A stretch of 42,053 bases of DNA from NCBI GenBank assembly GCA_003612625.1, contig RAZJ01000023.1, positions 1 through 42,053 of the forward strand, read 5' to 3'. The translations under genes were made by a program, and so were the position numbers. Positions 32,901 to 40,470 of the stretch are shown here, piece by piece. How positions within the stretch are numbered: the first letter of the stretch is position 1; each line of letters starts with the position of its first letter. Source of the DNA: a bacterium 1XD42-1. Its GTDB lineage: Bacteria; Bacillota; Clostridia; Oscillospirales; Ruminococcaceae. Below the pieces are notes generated by a model. It saw only the letters and a program-made list of their open reading frames with translations, ran no database searches and had not been told where the DNA came from.

Positions 32901-33053
32901 TAATTCCTCCCGCCAGGCAGGATGGGTAAAATCTCCGGTGCCAATGAGATCAATCCCTTTGCGGCGGGCCCATAATTCCAAATATTCCGGAACACAATCC
33001 CGGCTGGTAGCCCGGGAATATTTAGAATGAATGTGTAAATCGGCAATAAACAT
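29997..33053 (-). CDS. EndoQ-like PHP nuclease fused to UvrD/PcrA helicase
   Basis: A 1018-residue protein with two parts. Residues 1-415 resemble the TIGR00375/YqxK group, whose archaeal and Bacillus members include endonuclease Q, which nicks DNA 5' of deaminated bases. The PHP metal residues fall in DLHIHSKYSRA (5-15), GDFTHP (40-45) and NSDAHSP (217-223), and a four-Cys zinc finger lies at C274/C277/C290/C293. After a Lys/Ser-rich linker (430-450), a superfamily 1 helicase follows with Walker A AGPGTGKT (476-483), LLVDEFQD, GDPDQSIYGFRG, LMTFHGAKGLEFPVVFL and FYVAMTRAKEEL. A nuclease that marks damage and a helicase that unwinds from it in one chain is the obvious inference. ATG 33053 follows AAAGGGAG. 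Confidence 0.9.
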   Translation of the reverse strand: MFIADLHIHSKYSRATSRDCVPEYLELWARRKGIDLIGTGDFTHPAWREELSQKLVPAEDGLYRLKEEYRLQEAGAPESACPRFVVSGEISSIYKKNGRVRKIHNLILLPGLEQAASLAAKLEEIGNLHSDGRPILGLDSRDLLEITLEVCPEAIFIPAHIWTPHFSLFGAFSGFDTIEECFEDLTPHIHALETGLSSDPPMNWRLSALDKYILVSNSDAHSPAKLGREANLLCGELSYSGLSRALNGSSQDFSGTIEFFPEEGKYHYDGHRNCKQCLTPAQAENFQGRCPVCGGKLTTGVLHRVEQLADREEGFLLPNGRPFESIVPLPEAVAASLGISSTCIKARKNYEALLREIGPEFFILRQAPLEDIRHVAGPCVEEGIRRMRQGKIHISPGYDGEFGKITLLDEKEIGILSGQISFFGSDMPEKKKKISSSAKPKGSTKKEENISASVIALNPEQQAAIDAKESTVAVIAGPGTGKTRTLIEKILHLLEDGVKPGQITAVTFTNKAAGEIRDRLSQAVGKRAAKAVNTGTFHQICQRLLSLHRPVTVLDPYEAQAIAKEIAKAEKCSAKKLLDAVSCYKNGSSYQEDLEKAITLYEERLKTYHVLDFDDLLLETLALFENGADKKEKKPFTYLLVDEFQDVNDLQYRLIQAWGRESTQIFVIGDPDQSIYGFRGTAPECFSRFEAENHGVQIPLIRNYRSSPEILSCALPVISQNPGGKRELKPSQPGGAAVRLMTSSDDFSEAVFIAKEINRMVGGIDMLGAQIAESRGFSDIAVLYRTHRQAEILEKCLAIEGIPYVVTGRNSFLSESSIRGTIAFFRQLLNPEDAVSQIVCSQTLPPVWQSFVGTYQKAILKEKPRSLLEHWISDMGFSGLSMERLLNMAVFQEDMGAFLQNLTFGEEQDIHRTGGKTYLSDAVHLMTFHGAKGLEFPVVFLCGLRQGLLPLEMPNRTVDIEEERRLFYVAMTRAKEELVLLTGTEPSIFLKDIPANTIKTGNTVEYKKAPEPKQLSLF

Positions 33054-33100
33054 GGCATTTCTCCCTTTCTAATATGATAAGATAACGCTAAAAGGAAAAC

Positions 33101-33131
33101 GTGCCGCAAGAACTTTTTATCCTGCGGCACG
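33101..33131 (-). terminator. terminator of the class A PBP gene
   Basis: On the minus strand CGTGCCGCA pairs with TGCGGCACG across a 14-base loop and is followed by TTTTCCTTTT. It lies 20 bases after the PBP stop and before the EndoQ-UvrD start. Confidence 0.8.
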
Positions 33132-33151
33132 CTGGAAACTTAGATCCTATC

Positions 33152-35440
33152 CTAATCCTCATTATCTATAATTTGTCTTGGTTCTGTGTCGTCACTGGAA
33201 CGGCGGGAAGATCTGCGGGGCGGGTTCAATATGCCAAAAGTACCATCTTCCGGATCAATGGGTTCATTATCGTTGAAGTCATCATCATAAAAATCATCCG
33301 GGTCTAATTCTTTTGTATCCGATAAACCGGAATGATAAGTGCAAGGCGGTAAGGGATTGCTTTTTTTATACCATCCTGTGCCGCCAACCGGACATCCTGC
33401 AATCGCCAATTCGCCGCTTTTCGCGCAAAAAGACTGCTGTTCCACATCTCCCCATATGGGAAATTCTTTGATTTCTAATTGCAGTTCTTCATGAATCCTG
33501 CCCATTAAACGGCTAAAGACAATCGGTGGTGGATAGTTCATATAACGGATTGTCTGGTTCTGGTCATAACCCATCCAAACAGCGCCCACATAGTAAGGCG
33601 TAACGCCCATAAACCATTGGTCATAATCTTCCGAAGAAGTGCCGGTTTTACCGGCTACGGGCATAGTGGACACAGTAGGATTATTGGTAAAACGGGCAGC
33701 AGAACCAGTACCAGCCTGTGTGACCCGCTGCATAAGCTTATTTACAATAGTAGCCGTTTCCGCAGTAATGACACGGCGCGGAGTTGTATCCCGTTTTAAA
33801 AGTACATTATTGTCGTAATCCTGTACTTCTGTATAGGCGTAAGGGGTTGTAAAATATCCGCCATTGGAATAAATCTGATACCCTCCAGCCATTTCCAAAG
33901 GTGTGACGCCATGGGTCATACCGCCTAAAGCCATAGAGGACAAGTTTATATCGCTGAGGATATTGCCCGCAGCATCAGTTTCTTCCCGTACCAGGGAATA
34001 AAAATTCAGCTTATCGTGCAGGAAATCAAAACAACGCTGCTCGCCTAACAGCTTAACAATTTTAACAGGAATGGTATTACGGGATTCCATAATAGCCCGT
34101 TCAACGGTCATAGGCCCAACATAACTGTTTTGGTAGTTTCTGGGCCAAAGGGTACCGTCAGGCAATGTAATAGGATTGTCGTCCCAAATAGAAGAATAGG
34201 TAATAACATCATTTTCAAGGCCCTGTAAATAAGCGGCTAAAGGCTTAATAGAAGAACCAGGCTGACGGCGGGACATGGTAGCCCGGTCGTATTCCCGCTT
34301 CCCAGTCTTTTTCCCAATATCACCCACAAGCCCTTGGATCGCGCCGCTGGTATCCAGAACCACAGATGCCGATTTTGGATATTCCGCATTGTAGATTGGC
34401 GGAAAATTATCCGTTGTGGAATAAAAATCTTCCATAATATTTTGAATGCGTTCATCTACTGTGGTATAGATCCGCAAACCGCCGCTGTTTACCATTTCCT
34501 GGGCTTTTTCATAGCTGTAACCTTTTTGAAGCTGCAAATCTTCAAGAACCTGATTGATAACATGGTCTACAAAATAGCTGTAAACGGGGGAAATATGGGA
34601 ATAAGCTTCCTCTTTTTTAAAGTCCAGCTTTTCATCAATAGCAGCCTGATATTCTTCATCATTGATGTAGCCTTGTTCCCGCATCAAATAAAGAATATCC
34701 TCCTGCCGGTTTTTATTATAGTCCGGATGGACAAAAGGATCGTATTTACCAGGGAATTGAGTGATCCCGATAATAGAGGCACTTTCTGCTAAAGAAAGAT
34801 CCTTTACATCTTTTCCAAAATATACATTGGCGGCAGCCTGTACACCATAACAGTTATTGGAATAATAAACGGTATTCAGATAAGCTTCCATAACCTGCTC
34901 TTTGGTGTAATTTTTATTCAGGTTGATTGCCCGGAAAATTTCCCGCAGTTTCCGGTCCACACGGTAGGCATCATCACCTGTTAAATTTTTAATGAGCTGC
35001 TGGTGCAGGGTGGAACCGCCTGCATTAGAAGGATAGATCGGGATAAACATATTGATAAAAGAACCAACTGTACGCTGCCAGTCCACACCGCTATGTTCCC
35101 AAAAACGCTTGTCCTCAACAGCTACAAGAGCATCCCGCATATATTTAGGGATACTGTCATAATTCACCCATATTCGGTTTTCCATTGTTTGCAGGCGCTG
35201 CAGCTCATAAGGCTGGTCATTTTCATCATTTGCATAGAGAATTGTGGTATACCGCATATCAAGATTGTCAAGGCTAATCTGTTCCTCGGCATTCATGTAA
35301 CGCAGAATATAAACGGTAAGTACCGAAGCCACAATACATCCAGTAATAATGCCGACCATAATTAAAATGGCAATCATACGGAAAAAATTCCCAATGATCC
35401 CACCTATAATCTGGCCGACTGTACGTTTCCTTTTGGCCAT
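33152..35440 (-). CDS. class A penicillin-binding protein (glycosyltransferase/transpeptidase)
   Basis: A 762-residue bifunctional peptidoglycan synthase of the PBP1A type. It has a basic N-terminus, a membrane helix (residues 22-46), the GT51 domain with EDKRFWEHSGVD (109-120, catalytic Glu109) and GGSTLHQQLIKN (141-152), and the transpeptidase with SSIK (Ser396 as nucleophile, Lys399), SRN (453-455) and KTGTS (598-602). A C-terminal acidic tail of about 60 residues (DPDDFYDDDFND...) is not needed for activity. It acts outside the membrane, polymerising and cross-linking lipid II. ATG 35440 follows AAGGGGGA. It is separated from the EndoQ-UvrD gene by a terminator. Confidence 0.95.
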   Translation of the reverse strand: MAKRKRTVGQIIGGIIGNFFRMIAILIMVGIITGCIVASVLTVYILRYMNAEEQISLDNLDMRYTTILYANDENDQPYELQRLQTMENRIWVNYDSIPKYMRDALVAVEDKRFWEHSGVDWQRTVGSFINMFIPIYPSNAGGSTLHQQLIKNLTGDDAYRVDRKLREIFRAINLNKNYTKEQVMEAYLNTVYYSNNCYGVQAAANVYFGKDVKDLSLAESASIIGITQFPGKYDPFVHPDYNKNRQEDILYLMREQGYINDEEYQAAIDEKLDFKKEEAYSHISPVYSYFVDHVINQVLEDLQLQKGYSYEKAQEMVNSGGLRIYTTVDERIQNIMEDFYSTTDNFPPIYNAEYPKSASVVLDTSGAIQGLVGDIGKKTGKREYDRATMSRRQPGSSIKPLAAYLQGLENDVITYSSIWDDNPITLPDGTLWPRNYQNSYVGPMTVERAIMESRNTIPVKIVKLLGEQRCFDFLHDKLNFYSLVREETDAAGNILSDINLSSMALGGMTHGVTPLEMAGGYQIYSNGGYFTTPYAYTEVQDYDNNVLLKRDTTPRRVITAETATIVNKLMQRVTQAGTGSAARFTNNPTVSTMPVAGKTGTSSEDYDQWFMGVTPYYVGAVWMGYDQNQTIRYMNYPPPIVFSRLMGRIHEELQLEIKEFPIWGDVEQQSFCAKSGELAIAGCPVGGTGWYKKSNPLPPCTYHSGLSDTKELDPDDFYDDDFNDNEPIDPEDGTFGILNPPRRSSRRSSDDTEPRQIIDNED

Positions 35441-35644
35441 GTATCGATGTCCCCCTTATAGCTCAAAATGCGTACAGTATAGTATACCACAATTGATAGG
35501 AAAAGCGCTAGAGGTTTTCCCAAAGGATTCCCTAAAATTTTTCGTTTTTACTGGTATTTTTTCTTGATCGGGCAGATAATCGGTATATTTTCCTGAAACC
35601 TGCCAAAAATATGGAAAAAAGGATTGGGATAGGAGGGTATTCCA

Positions 35645-35971
35645 ATGAAAAATGCAGTTTTATTAACATTAGCAGGTGTTTTTATCATTTCCCTGATCAC
35701 TTTGGGGATTGCTTATGCAATGCCTACGGCAGCACAGGATGAATCTTCGTCTGCGGCAGAAAGCATAACTTCCATTGCGGAGCCGGAATATTTACTGCGG
35801 GCGTATGAAGGAAAATTAGCTGTCTTTACAAAAGATCTTGTAACACCGGATTTGGTTTTTGACGTTTATGTGCGCACTTTGCCGGAAACCGACCAGGAAC
35901 AGCTTCAACGGGGAATCTGGGTTGCTTCTTATGACAAGCTGACCGAGCTGGTAGAAGATTATATCAGTTAA
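35645..35971 (+). CDS. secreted or membrane-anchored protein with BofC-C-like domain
   Basis: A 108-residue protein with an N-terminal hydrophobic helix (residues 5-25, signal anchor), a Ser-rich linker (32-42) and a domain beginning YLLRAYEGKLAVF. Such 'YxLKxYxGKVAVF' domains in Clostridia are described as BofC C-terminal-like, where BofC controls a sporulation protease in Bacillus. The match is to the pattern, not a proven orthologue. ATG 35645 follows TAGGAGG. It stands alone, and the following 160 bases hold the sRNA candidate. Confidence 0.65.
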   Translation: MKNAVLLTLAGVFIISLITLGIAYAMPTAAQDESSSAAESITSIAEPEYLLRAYEGKLAVFTKDLVTPDLVFDVYVRTLPETDQEQLQRGIWVASYDKLTELVEDYIS

Positions 35972-36043
35972 TTCCAGGGTGTTTGTAACAGGATTGTAAT
36001 TACTTTGTAATCAGAAAAGGCGGATTTCTGAACGGTTCCAGGA

Positions 36044-36161
36044 TATAATAAAGGCAAGGATTTGGACTCCTCTCAAAGTCTTTTCCTTGCTTCCAGTAAG
36101 GTCTCATCATCCTTACATCTCTCTCTGATAAAAAGGGCTGCAATGTTTATGCAGCCCTTTT
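36044..36161 (+). ncRNA. putative small RNA with three hairpins and CU-rich loops
   Basis: A perfect TATAAT (36044-36049, no clear -35) lies directly before three consecutive hairpins. The first pairs GCAAGGA with TCCTTGC (with inner GACT / AGTC), loop CCTCTCAA. The second pairs GTAAGG with CCTTAC, loop TCTCATCAT. The third is the terminator AAAAGGGCTGCA / TGCAGCCCTTTT. The loop and single-stranded parts are rich in C and U (CTCCTCTC, CATCTCTCTCTG) and could pair with Shine-Dalgarno sequences such as AGGAGG. This design is known from regulatory sRNAs of Firmicutes such as RsaE and CsfG. No reading frame of note exists here. Confidence 0.5.
36131..36161 (+). terminator. bidirectional terminator, also closes the aldo/keto reductase gene
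   Basis: AAAAGGGCTGCA / TGCAGCCCTTTT is a perfect 12-bp stem with a 7-base loop, flanked by T on one side and A on the other. It can therefore serve both strands. Confidence 0.85.
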
Positions 36162-36167
36162 ATCTGT

Positions 36168-37316
36168 TTATTTCCCAAAAATTTTTTTAGCCTGCTGCAT
36201 ATTTTCTATAACAGCTACGCCAAAAGGACAGCGCTTTTCACAAGCTCCGCAGCTGACGCATTCTCCAGCCTTGTGAGGCAATACTTCATAATGTTCCCGA
36301 ACGGTTTCCGGCAGGCTGCCCTGGGCCTTGGCCAGATTCAAAAATTTTGTAACGGAGGCCACGTCGATCCCTTTGGGACAGGGGGCACAATGACCGCAGT
36401 ACATGCAATGACCCTGCCAGCTAATTTTCGGGAAGGCTGCAAAAGCTGTGGCATAATCTTTTTCTTCTTCAGAGGCCGTTTCATAGGCAATACTGGTTTG
36501 TAATTCTTCTACCGTATGGGCTCCCGCCAATACAGTCGCTACGGCCGGACGTGTTAAAGCATAATGGATGCACTGGTTTACTGTTAAAGCTTTTCCTGCC
36601 GGGGAAAGCTTTTCATTTAAAAGATCCCCGCCGCCAAAGGCTTTCATAACGGTAATTCCAATCCCTTTGCGGCTGCAAAGCTCATAAAGGGCTTCCCGTT
36701 CCGGGTCCATATTGACTAATGATTGTTCATAGTTTTTCCCGTCCCATAAAGCGTTGCAGTCTTCGCCAGCCGGCTGTAAGTCATAACAGGGGTTGACACT
36801 GAACATCAATACTTCAATCAGGCCGCTTTCGGCTGCTTCACGGGCAACCGCGGGATTATGGCTGCTCAATCCAATGTGCTTGATTTTCCCCTGGGCTTTT
36901 AATTCTTTGGCATATTCCATAACAGGGCCTTCATAAACCGTTTTCCAATCTTCCAGGGAATCTACATAATGGATCATGCCTACTTCTACAAAATTACAGC
37001 CTAACCGGGTAAATAAATCTTCAAAGCCTTCCCGGACTTCCTCTATTTTGCGGGTACGTTCATATTGCCCGTTTTTCCAGACAGAGCATAAATGGGCCTG
37101 TAAAATAAATTTTTCCCGGCGGCCCTGTAATACGGCTCCCAATGAACTGCGCATTTGCGGATTGGGTGTATATAAATCTATGTAGTTTATCCCGGCTTTT
37201 TCGGCGGCATCCAATAAAGGAACCAGTAAAGTGCCTTCATGATCCACCAGCCCTTCACAACCCATTCCAATTTCGCTGACTTGTAAACCGGTCTTTCCTA
37301 ATTCACGGTAATTCAT
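36168..37316 (-). CDS. aldo/keto reductase with C-terminal 4Fe-4S ferredoxin domain
   Basis: A 382-residue protein. Residues 1-280 form an aldo/keto reductase barrel (MNYRELGKTGLQVSEIGMGC, NYIDLYTPNPQMR, IKHIGLSSHNPAVAREA). The C-terminal part has two four-Cys clusters, CMYCGHCAPCP and CVSCGACEKRCPFG, typical of 4Fe-4S ferredoxin domains. The barrel's usual 'DTAxxYG' reads DLYTPN, so the active site deviates from standard NADPH reductases. The substrate is unknown, and electrons probably pass through the clusters. The start is ATG at 37316, eight bases after AAAGGA. It stands alone and converges with the sRNA candidate. Confidence 0.88.
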   Translation of the reverse strand: MNYRELGKTGLQVSEIGMGCEGLVDHEGTLLVPLLDAAEKAGINYIDLYTPNPQMRSSLGAVLQGRREKFILQAHLCSVWKNGQYERTRKIEEVREGFEDLFTRLGCNFVEVGMIHYVDSLEDWKTVYEGPVMEYAKELKAQGKIKHIGLSSHNPAVAREAAESGLIEVLMFSVNPCYDLQPAGEDCNALWDGKNYEQSLVNMDPEREALYELCSRKGIGITVMKAFGGGDLLNEKLSPAGKALTVNQCIHYALTRPAVATVLAGAHTVEELQTSIAYETASEEEKDYATAFAAFPKISWQGHCMYCGHCAPCPKGIDVASVTKFLNLAKAQGSLPETVREHYEVLPHKAGECVSCGACEKRCPFGVAVIENMQQAKKIFGK

Positions 37317-37547
37317 CTGCATTGTCCTTTCTTTCACATGTTCCCAAAATTGCATCTGCCTCGCTGGTACACCTGGCCAATATGATAACATAGAGGAGAA
37401 ACCCTGTCAAATGAGGGATATGGTCTTCTTTTCAAAGTGTTTTTTATGAAATACTGGAAATCATGGAGTATATAGCGTATAATAAAAAATGAAATATTGC
37501 GCTGTATCCTCGAAAAGGGAGGAACAGCAGCAGGAGGTAATGTAAAA

Positions 37548-38321
37548 ATGTTTAAGAAAAAAGAACAGCAGCCGGTGAGAAGCCGGGGGGATGAACTGCG
37601 GGATTATGTTTTGTTAGCAATGTTTGCTACGATTATCCTGCTGCTTACATTTACGCCCATAGGCTTTATCAATCTGGTAGTGATTAAAGCTACCATTGTA
37701 CAAGTGCCGGTTATTATCGGATCGATTTTATTGGGGCCAAAGAAAGGAGCTTTTTTAGGAGCTGTTTTTGGATTGGCCAGTTTTATTAACAATACGATGA
37801 TGCCCAGCTTGTTATCATTTTGTTTTTCGCCATTGATTCCTGTACCGACCATGAGCCGGGGCAGTTTATGGGCTTTGGTTATCTGCTTTATCCCCCGGAT
37901 TTTAGTAGGAATTGTTCCCTGGTATCTTTACCATTTGATCCGCCTGCCCATCCACAGGGAAACCCGAAAAACCCGCCTGATTGAATTGGCAGTCAGCGGG
38001 GCGGCAGGGGCATTGACAAACACTTTCTTTGTTATGGGCCTTATTTATATCGTTTTCCAGGATGCTTATGCTGCCGTAAAAGATGTATCTCCGGAAGCAG
38101 TTTTAGGGTTAATTTTTGGAGTAATCGGAACCAATGGGCTGGCAGAAGCAACGGTTTCCGCTGTACTGGCAGCGGTAGTTTGTTACCCTTTGCAGCACAT
38201 GACAGGCCAGGAAAAATTAAAAGAAGATTCCCGGCCGGAGGAACCTGCTGATCCCATTCCAGAGCCTCAGAAGCAAATAGAAACCGGATCGGAAGAAACA
38301 GAAGGCGGTGAAAATGCCTAA
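37548..38321 (+). CDS. ECF transporter S component, probably for pantothenate (PanT-like)
   Basis: A 257-residue membrane protein with about six helices and the ECF S-component features IKATIVQVPVIIGSILLGPKKGAFLGAVFGLASFI near residues 58-92. It binds a vitamin and needs the shared EcfA/EcfA'/EcfT module, which is not in this window. Its stop overlaps the start of the first coaX gene by one base (TAATG), and a second coaX follows, so pantothenate is the likely cargo. The C-terminal 40 residues are charged and probably disordered. The start is ATG at 37548 after AGGAGG. No riboswitch is visible upstream; a TATAAT with a poor -35 is. Confidence 0.85.
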   Translation: MFKKKEQQPVRSRGDELRDYVLLAMFATIILLLTFTPIGFINLVVIKATIVQVPVIIGSILLGPKKGAFLGAVFGLASFINNTMMPSLLSFCFSPLIPVPTMSRGSLWALVICFIPRILVGIVPWYLYHLIRLPIHRETRKTRLIELAVSGAAGALTNTFFVMGLIYIVFQDAYAAVKDVSPEAVLGLIFGVIGTNGLAEATVSAVLAAVVCYPLQHMTGQEKLKEDSRPEEPADPIPEPQKQIETGSEETEGGENA

Positions 38322-39139
38322 TGGCGATTCTTGCCATAGATATTGGCAATACCAGTGTTTTGGTAGGTTGCCTGGAAGGGGAATGGATTCGTTTTACATC
38401 TCATTTTGCAGCAGATCCCAATAAAACAGATGATGAATATGCAATGATGCTAATGGGGATGCTTTCCCTGCACCAAATCCATCCGGCTGAAATTGAAGGC
38501 AGTATCATTGCTTCGGTAGTTCCGGTGCTGCGTCATATGTTCAGCCATGCCTTAAAGAAAATTTTAGGAAAGACCCCTTTGGTAGTAGGATCCGGCCTGC
38601 GTACCGGTTTAAATATCCGGATTGATAACCCGGCCCAGCTAGGGAGCAATTTAGTGGTAGACGCTGTGGCAGCCTGCCAGCGGTATCCCAAACCGATTTT
38701 AATTTTTGATATGGGAGCTGCTACTACATTGTCTGTGATTGATAAGGAAGGCAGTTATATTGGCGGCATGATTATGCCAGGACTGCGTTTGTCTGTGGAT
38801 GCCTTGTCATCCCGCGCTTCCCACCTTCCCAATATTAGTTTTGATGAGCCGGAACAGCTTATCGGAACCAATACCATCAACTGTATGCAGGCAGGCGCAA
38901 TTTATGGTCATGCCGCTATGTTAGACGGGGTAGCGGACCGGGCAGAATCGGCTTTAGGATGCCCTTGTACCGCTGTTATTACAGGGAGCCTGGCCCCTTC
39001 TGTTATCCCTTATTGTAAACGGGAAATTATTTATGATGAAACATTAGTTTTACGGGGATTACGTATTTTATATGAAAAAAACCGGACAGGACGGCCTGCC
39101 GGAATGGGGGGAGGAAACAGCAATTCTTCTGACGGTTGA
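38321..39139 (+). CDS. type III pantothenate kinase paralogue with altered active site
   Basis: A 272-residue CoaX-family protein. The ATP-phosphate loop DIGNT (7-11) is intact, but three conserved spots differ from its neighbour and from the family. The Asp of the G-x-D pantothenate motif is Asn110 (GSN), the second phosphate loop D-x-G-T-A-T-T reads DMGAATT (Ala133), and the later TGG reads TGS (Ser223). The first is the position of the catalytic base (Asp101 in the Pseudomonas enzyme). It is therefore probably weak or inactive. CoaX works as a dimer with the active site at the interface, so this copy may pair with the normal one or act as a regulator. It overlaps the ECF gene and the next coaX. 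Confidence 0.85.
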   Translation: MAILAIDIGNTSVLVGCLEGEWIRFTSHFAADPNKTDDEYAMMLMGMLSLHQIHPAEIEGSIIASVVPVLRHMFSHALKKILGKTPLVVGSGLRTGLNIRIDNPAQLGSNLVVDAVAACQRYPKPILIFDMGAATTLSVIDKEGSYIGGMIMPGLRLSVDALSSRASHLPNISFDEPEQLIGTNTINCMQAGAIYGHAAMLDGVADRAESALGCPCTAVITGSLAPSVIPYCKREIIYDETLVLRGLRILYEKNRTGRPAGMGGGNSNSSDG

Positions 39140-39902
39140 TATTGGAAATACAAATATTGTAGTCGGATGTTTAGATGGAGACAAGCTGAATTTTACAGCC
39201 CGGCTTTCTACCGGCCGCAGCAAAACACCGGAAGAATATGCAATGCTGTTAATCCAGCTTCTTTCCCTTTATCATGTAGGCCGTGAAGAATTGGAGGGCA
39301 GCATTGTATCTTCTGTTGTACCGGTATTATATCCTGTATTCCGCCAGGCTTTGGCTACGGTTTTAGGGCGCCCTCCTCTTTTGGTAGGGCCAGGATTGCG
39401 GACGGGGCTTAATATCCGGTATGATAATCCAGCCCAGTTAGGCAGTGATTTAGTAGTAGATGCTGTGGCAGCTTACGCCCAGTATCCAGCTCCTGTCCTT
39501 GTTTTTGACATGGGGACGGCAACCACCCTTTCTGTAATCAGTGAAAAAGGCGATTATTTAGGCGGCATGATTATGCCAGGGCTGCGGCTGTCGGTAGATG
39601 CGCTTTCTTCCCGTACATCATATCTGCCCAGTATCAGCTTCGACCAGCCCCGATCCTTAATTGGAACCAGTACGGAAGAATGTATGCGTTCCGGAGCAGT
39701 TTATGGCCATGCCGCTATTTTAGATGGTATCGCGGATCGGGTGGAAGAAGCTTTAAATCAAAAGTGTACAATGGTAACAACCGGCGGTTTAGCCGCGTTA
39801 GTAACGCCGTATTGCCGCAGGGATGCCATTTATGATGAAACGCTGCTGTTAAAAGGATTACAAATTTTGTACGAGAAAAATAAAAATCTGGCCCACCATT
39901 AA
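39072..39902 (+). CDS. coaX: type III pantothenate kinase (likely ATT start at 39123)
   Basis: A CoaX-family kinase, phosphorylating pantothenate with ATP in the first step to coenzyme A. Numbered from the ATG at 39072: DIGNT at 23-27, GSD with Asp126, DMGTATT with Thr149, and TTGGLA, all as in active enzymes. The family normally opens 'MLLTVDIGNTN'. The ATG at 39072 has no ribosome binding site and adds 17 residues overlapping the previous gene. GGGGGGAGG (39106-39114) lies eight bases before ATT 39123, which begins ILLTVDIGNTN. I give the longer frame but regard ATT as the probable start. It is last in the panT-coaX-coaX operon, before a strong terminator. Confidence 0.92.
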   Translation: MKKTGQDGLPEWGEETAILLTVDIGNTNIVVGCLDGDKLNFTARLSTGRSKTPEEYAMLLIQLLSLYHVGREELEGSIVSSVVPVLYPVFRQALATVLGRPPLLVGPGLRTGLNIRYDNPAQLGSDLVVDAVAAYAQYPAPVLVFDMGTATTLSVISEKGDYLGGMIMPGLRLSVDALSSRTSYLPSISFDQPRSLIGTSTEECMRSGAVYGHAAILDGIADRVEEALNQKCTMVTTGGLAALVTPYCRRDAIYDETLLLKGLQILYEKNKNLAHH

Positions 39903-39923
39903 ATTTAGGCTATAAAAAGGTAT

Positions 39924-39985
39924 GGAACCCTATCGCAATCAAAAATGCTTCTTATTTTTTGATTGCGGTAGGGTTCCTTATTTTT
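39924..39985 (+). terminator. terminator of the panT-coaX-coaX operon
   Basis: A roughly 22-bp stem (GGAACCCTATCGCAATC... with ...GATTGCGGTAGGGTTCC, one wobble) is followed by TTATTTTTT. Confidence 0.85.
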
Positions 39986-40026
39986 TGATTGATAATATCC
40001 TTCATAAATCCGATGGAATCCCAGGG

Positions 40027-40248
40027 TTAAGCTTCTTTCTGGGAAACCATAGCAATCATTTCTTCCAGGGACATTCCGGAAGCTTTATAGACATCATATA
40101 ATTTTGAAATTTCATCCTGTTCTTTTTGCTGGCATAACAGACGGCGTTCTTCTTTTAACTCTTTCAGGGTATTTTCATATTTTGTAATCTGGGCTTCTAT
40201 CCGGATCAGTTCTTCCTCATAATTGATTGGTTTTCTTGGGCGGGCCAT
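40027..40248 (-). CDS. small coiled-coil protein (DUF4315-like)
   Basis: A 73-residue protein starting MARPRKPINYEEEL, then a helix with heptad-like spacing (residues 12-50, rich in Glu and Lys: RIEAQITKYENTLKELKEER) and a short C-terminal helical segment GMSLEEMIAMVSQ. The basic start, coiled coil and 'MSxEE' ending match the small proteins labelled DUF4315 in Firmicutes, often found with mobile elements. I cannot exclude an H-NS-like DNA-binding role. A strong AAAGGAGG precedes ATG 40248. Confidence 0.65.
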   Translation of the reverse strand: MARPRKPINYEEELIRIEAQITKYENTLKELKEERRLLCQQKEQDEISKLYDVYKASGMSLEEMIAMVSQKEA

Positions 40249-40470
40249 TTTTTTCCTCCTTTTTAAAGTAAGTTTTGTCCCTATATTATAGAAAAAATGG
40301 GGAAAGATTATTCATAGAAACTGGTCAAGGAGGGAATAAAACTTCAATTGAAAAACAGTTTTTGGAATAAAATATAGGAGGAAAGGAATAAAACTGGCAG
40401 ATTATGTGCAAAATCCTTTATAGGCACTTTTGCAGATTCTTAGAACCTATCCCAAAGGTGTTGAAATTTG

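Noticed and set aside
37400-37547. Riboswitch before the ECF S component
   Set aside because: No known aptamer core or attenuator hairpin was recognisable in this 150-base leader.
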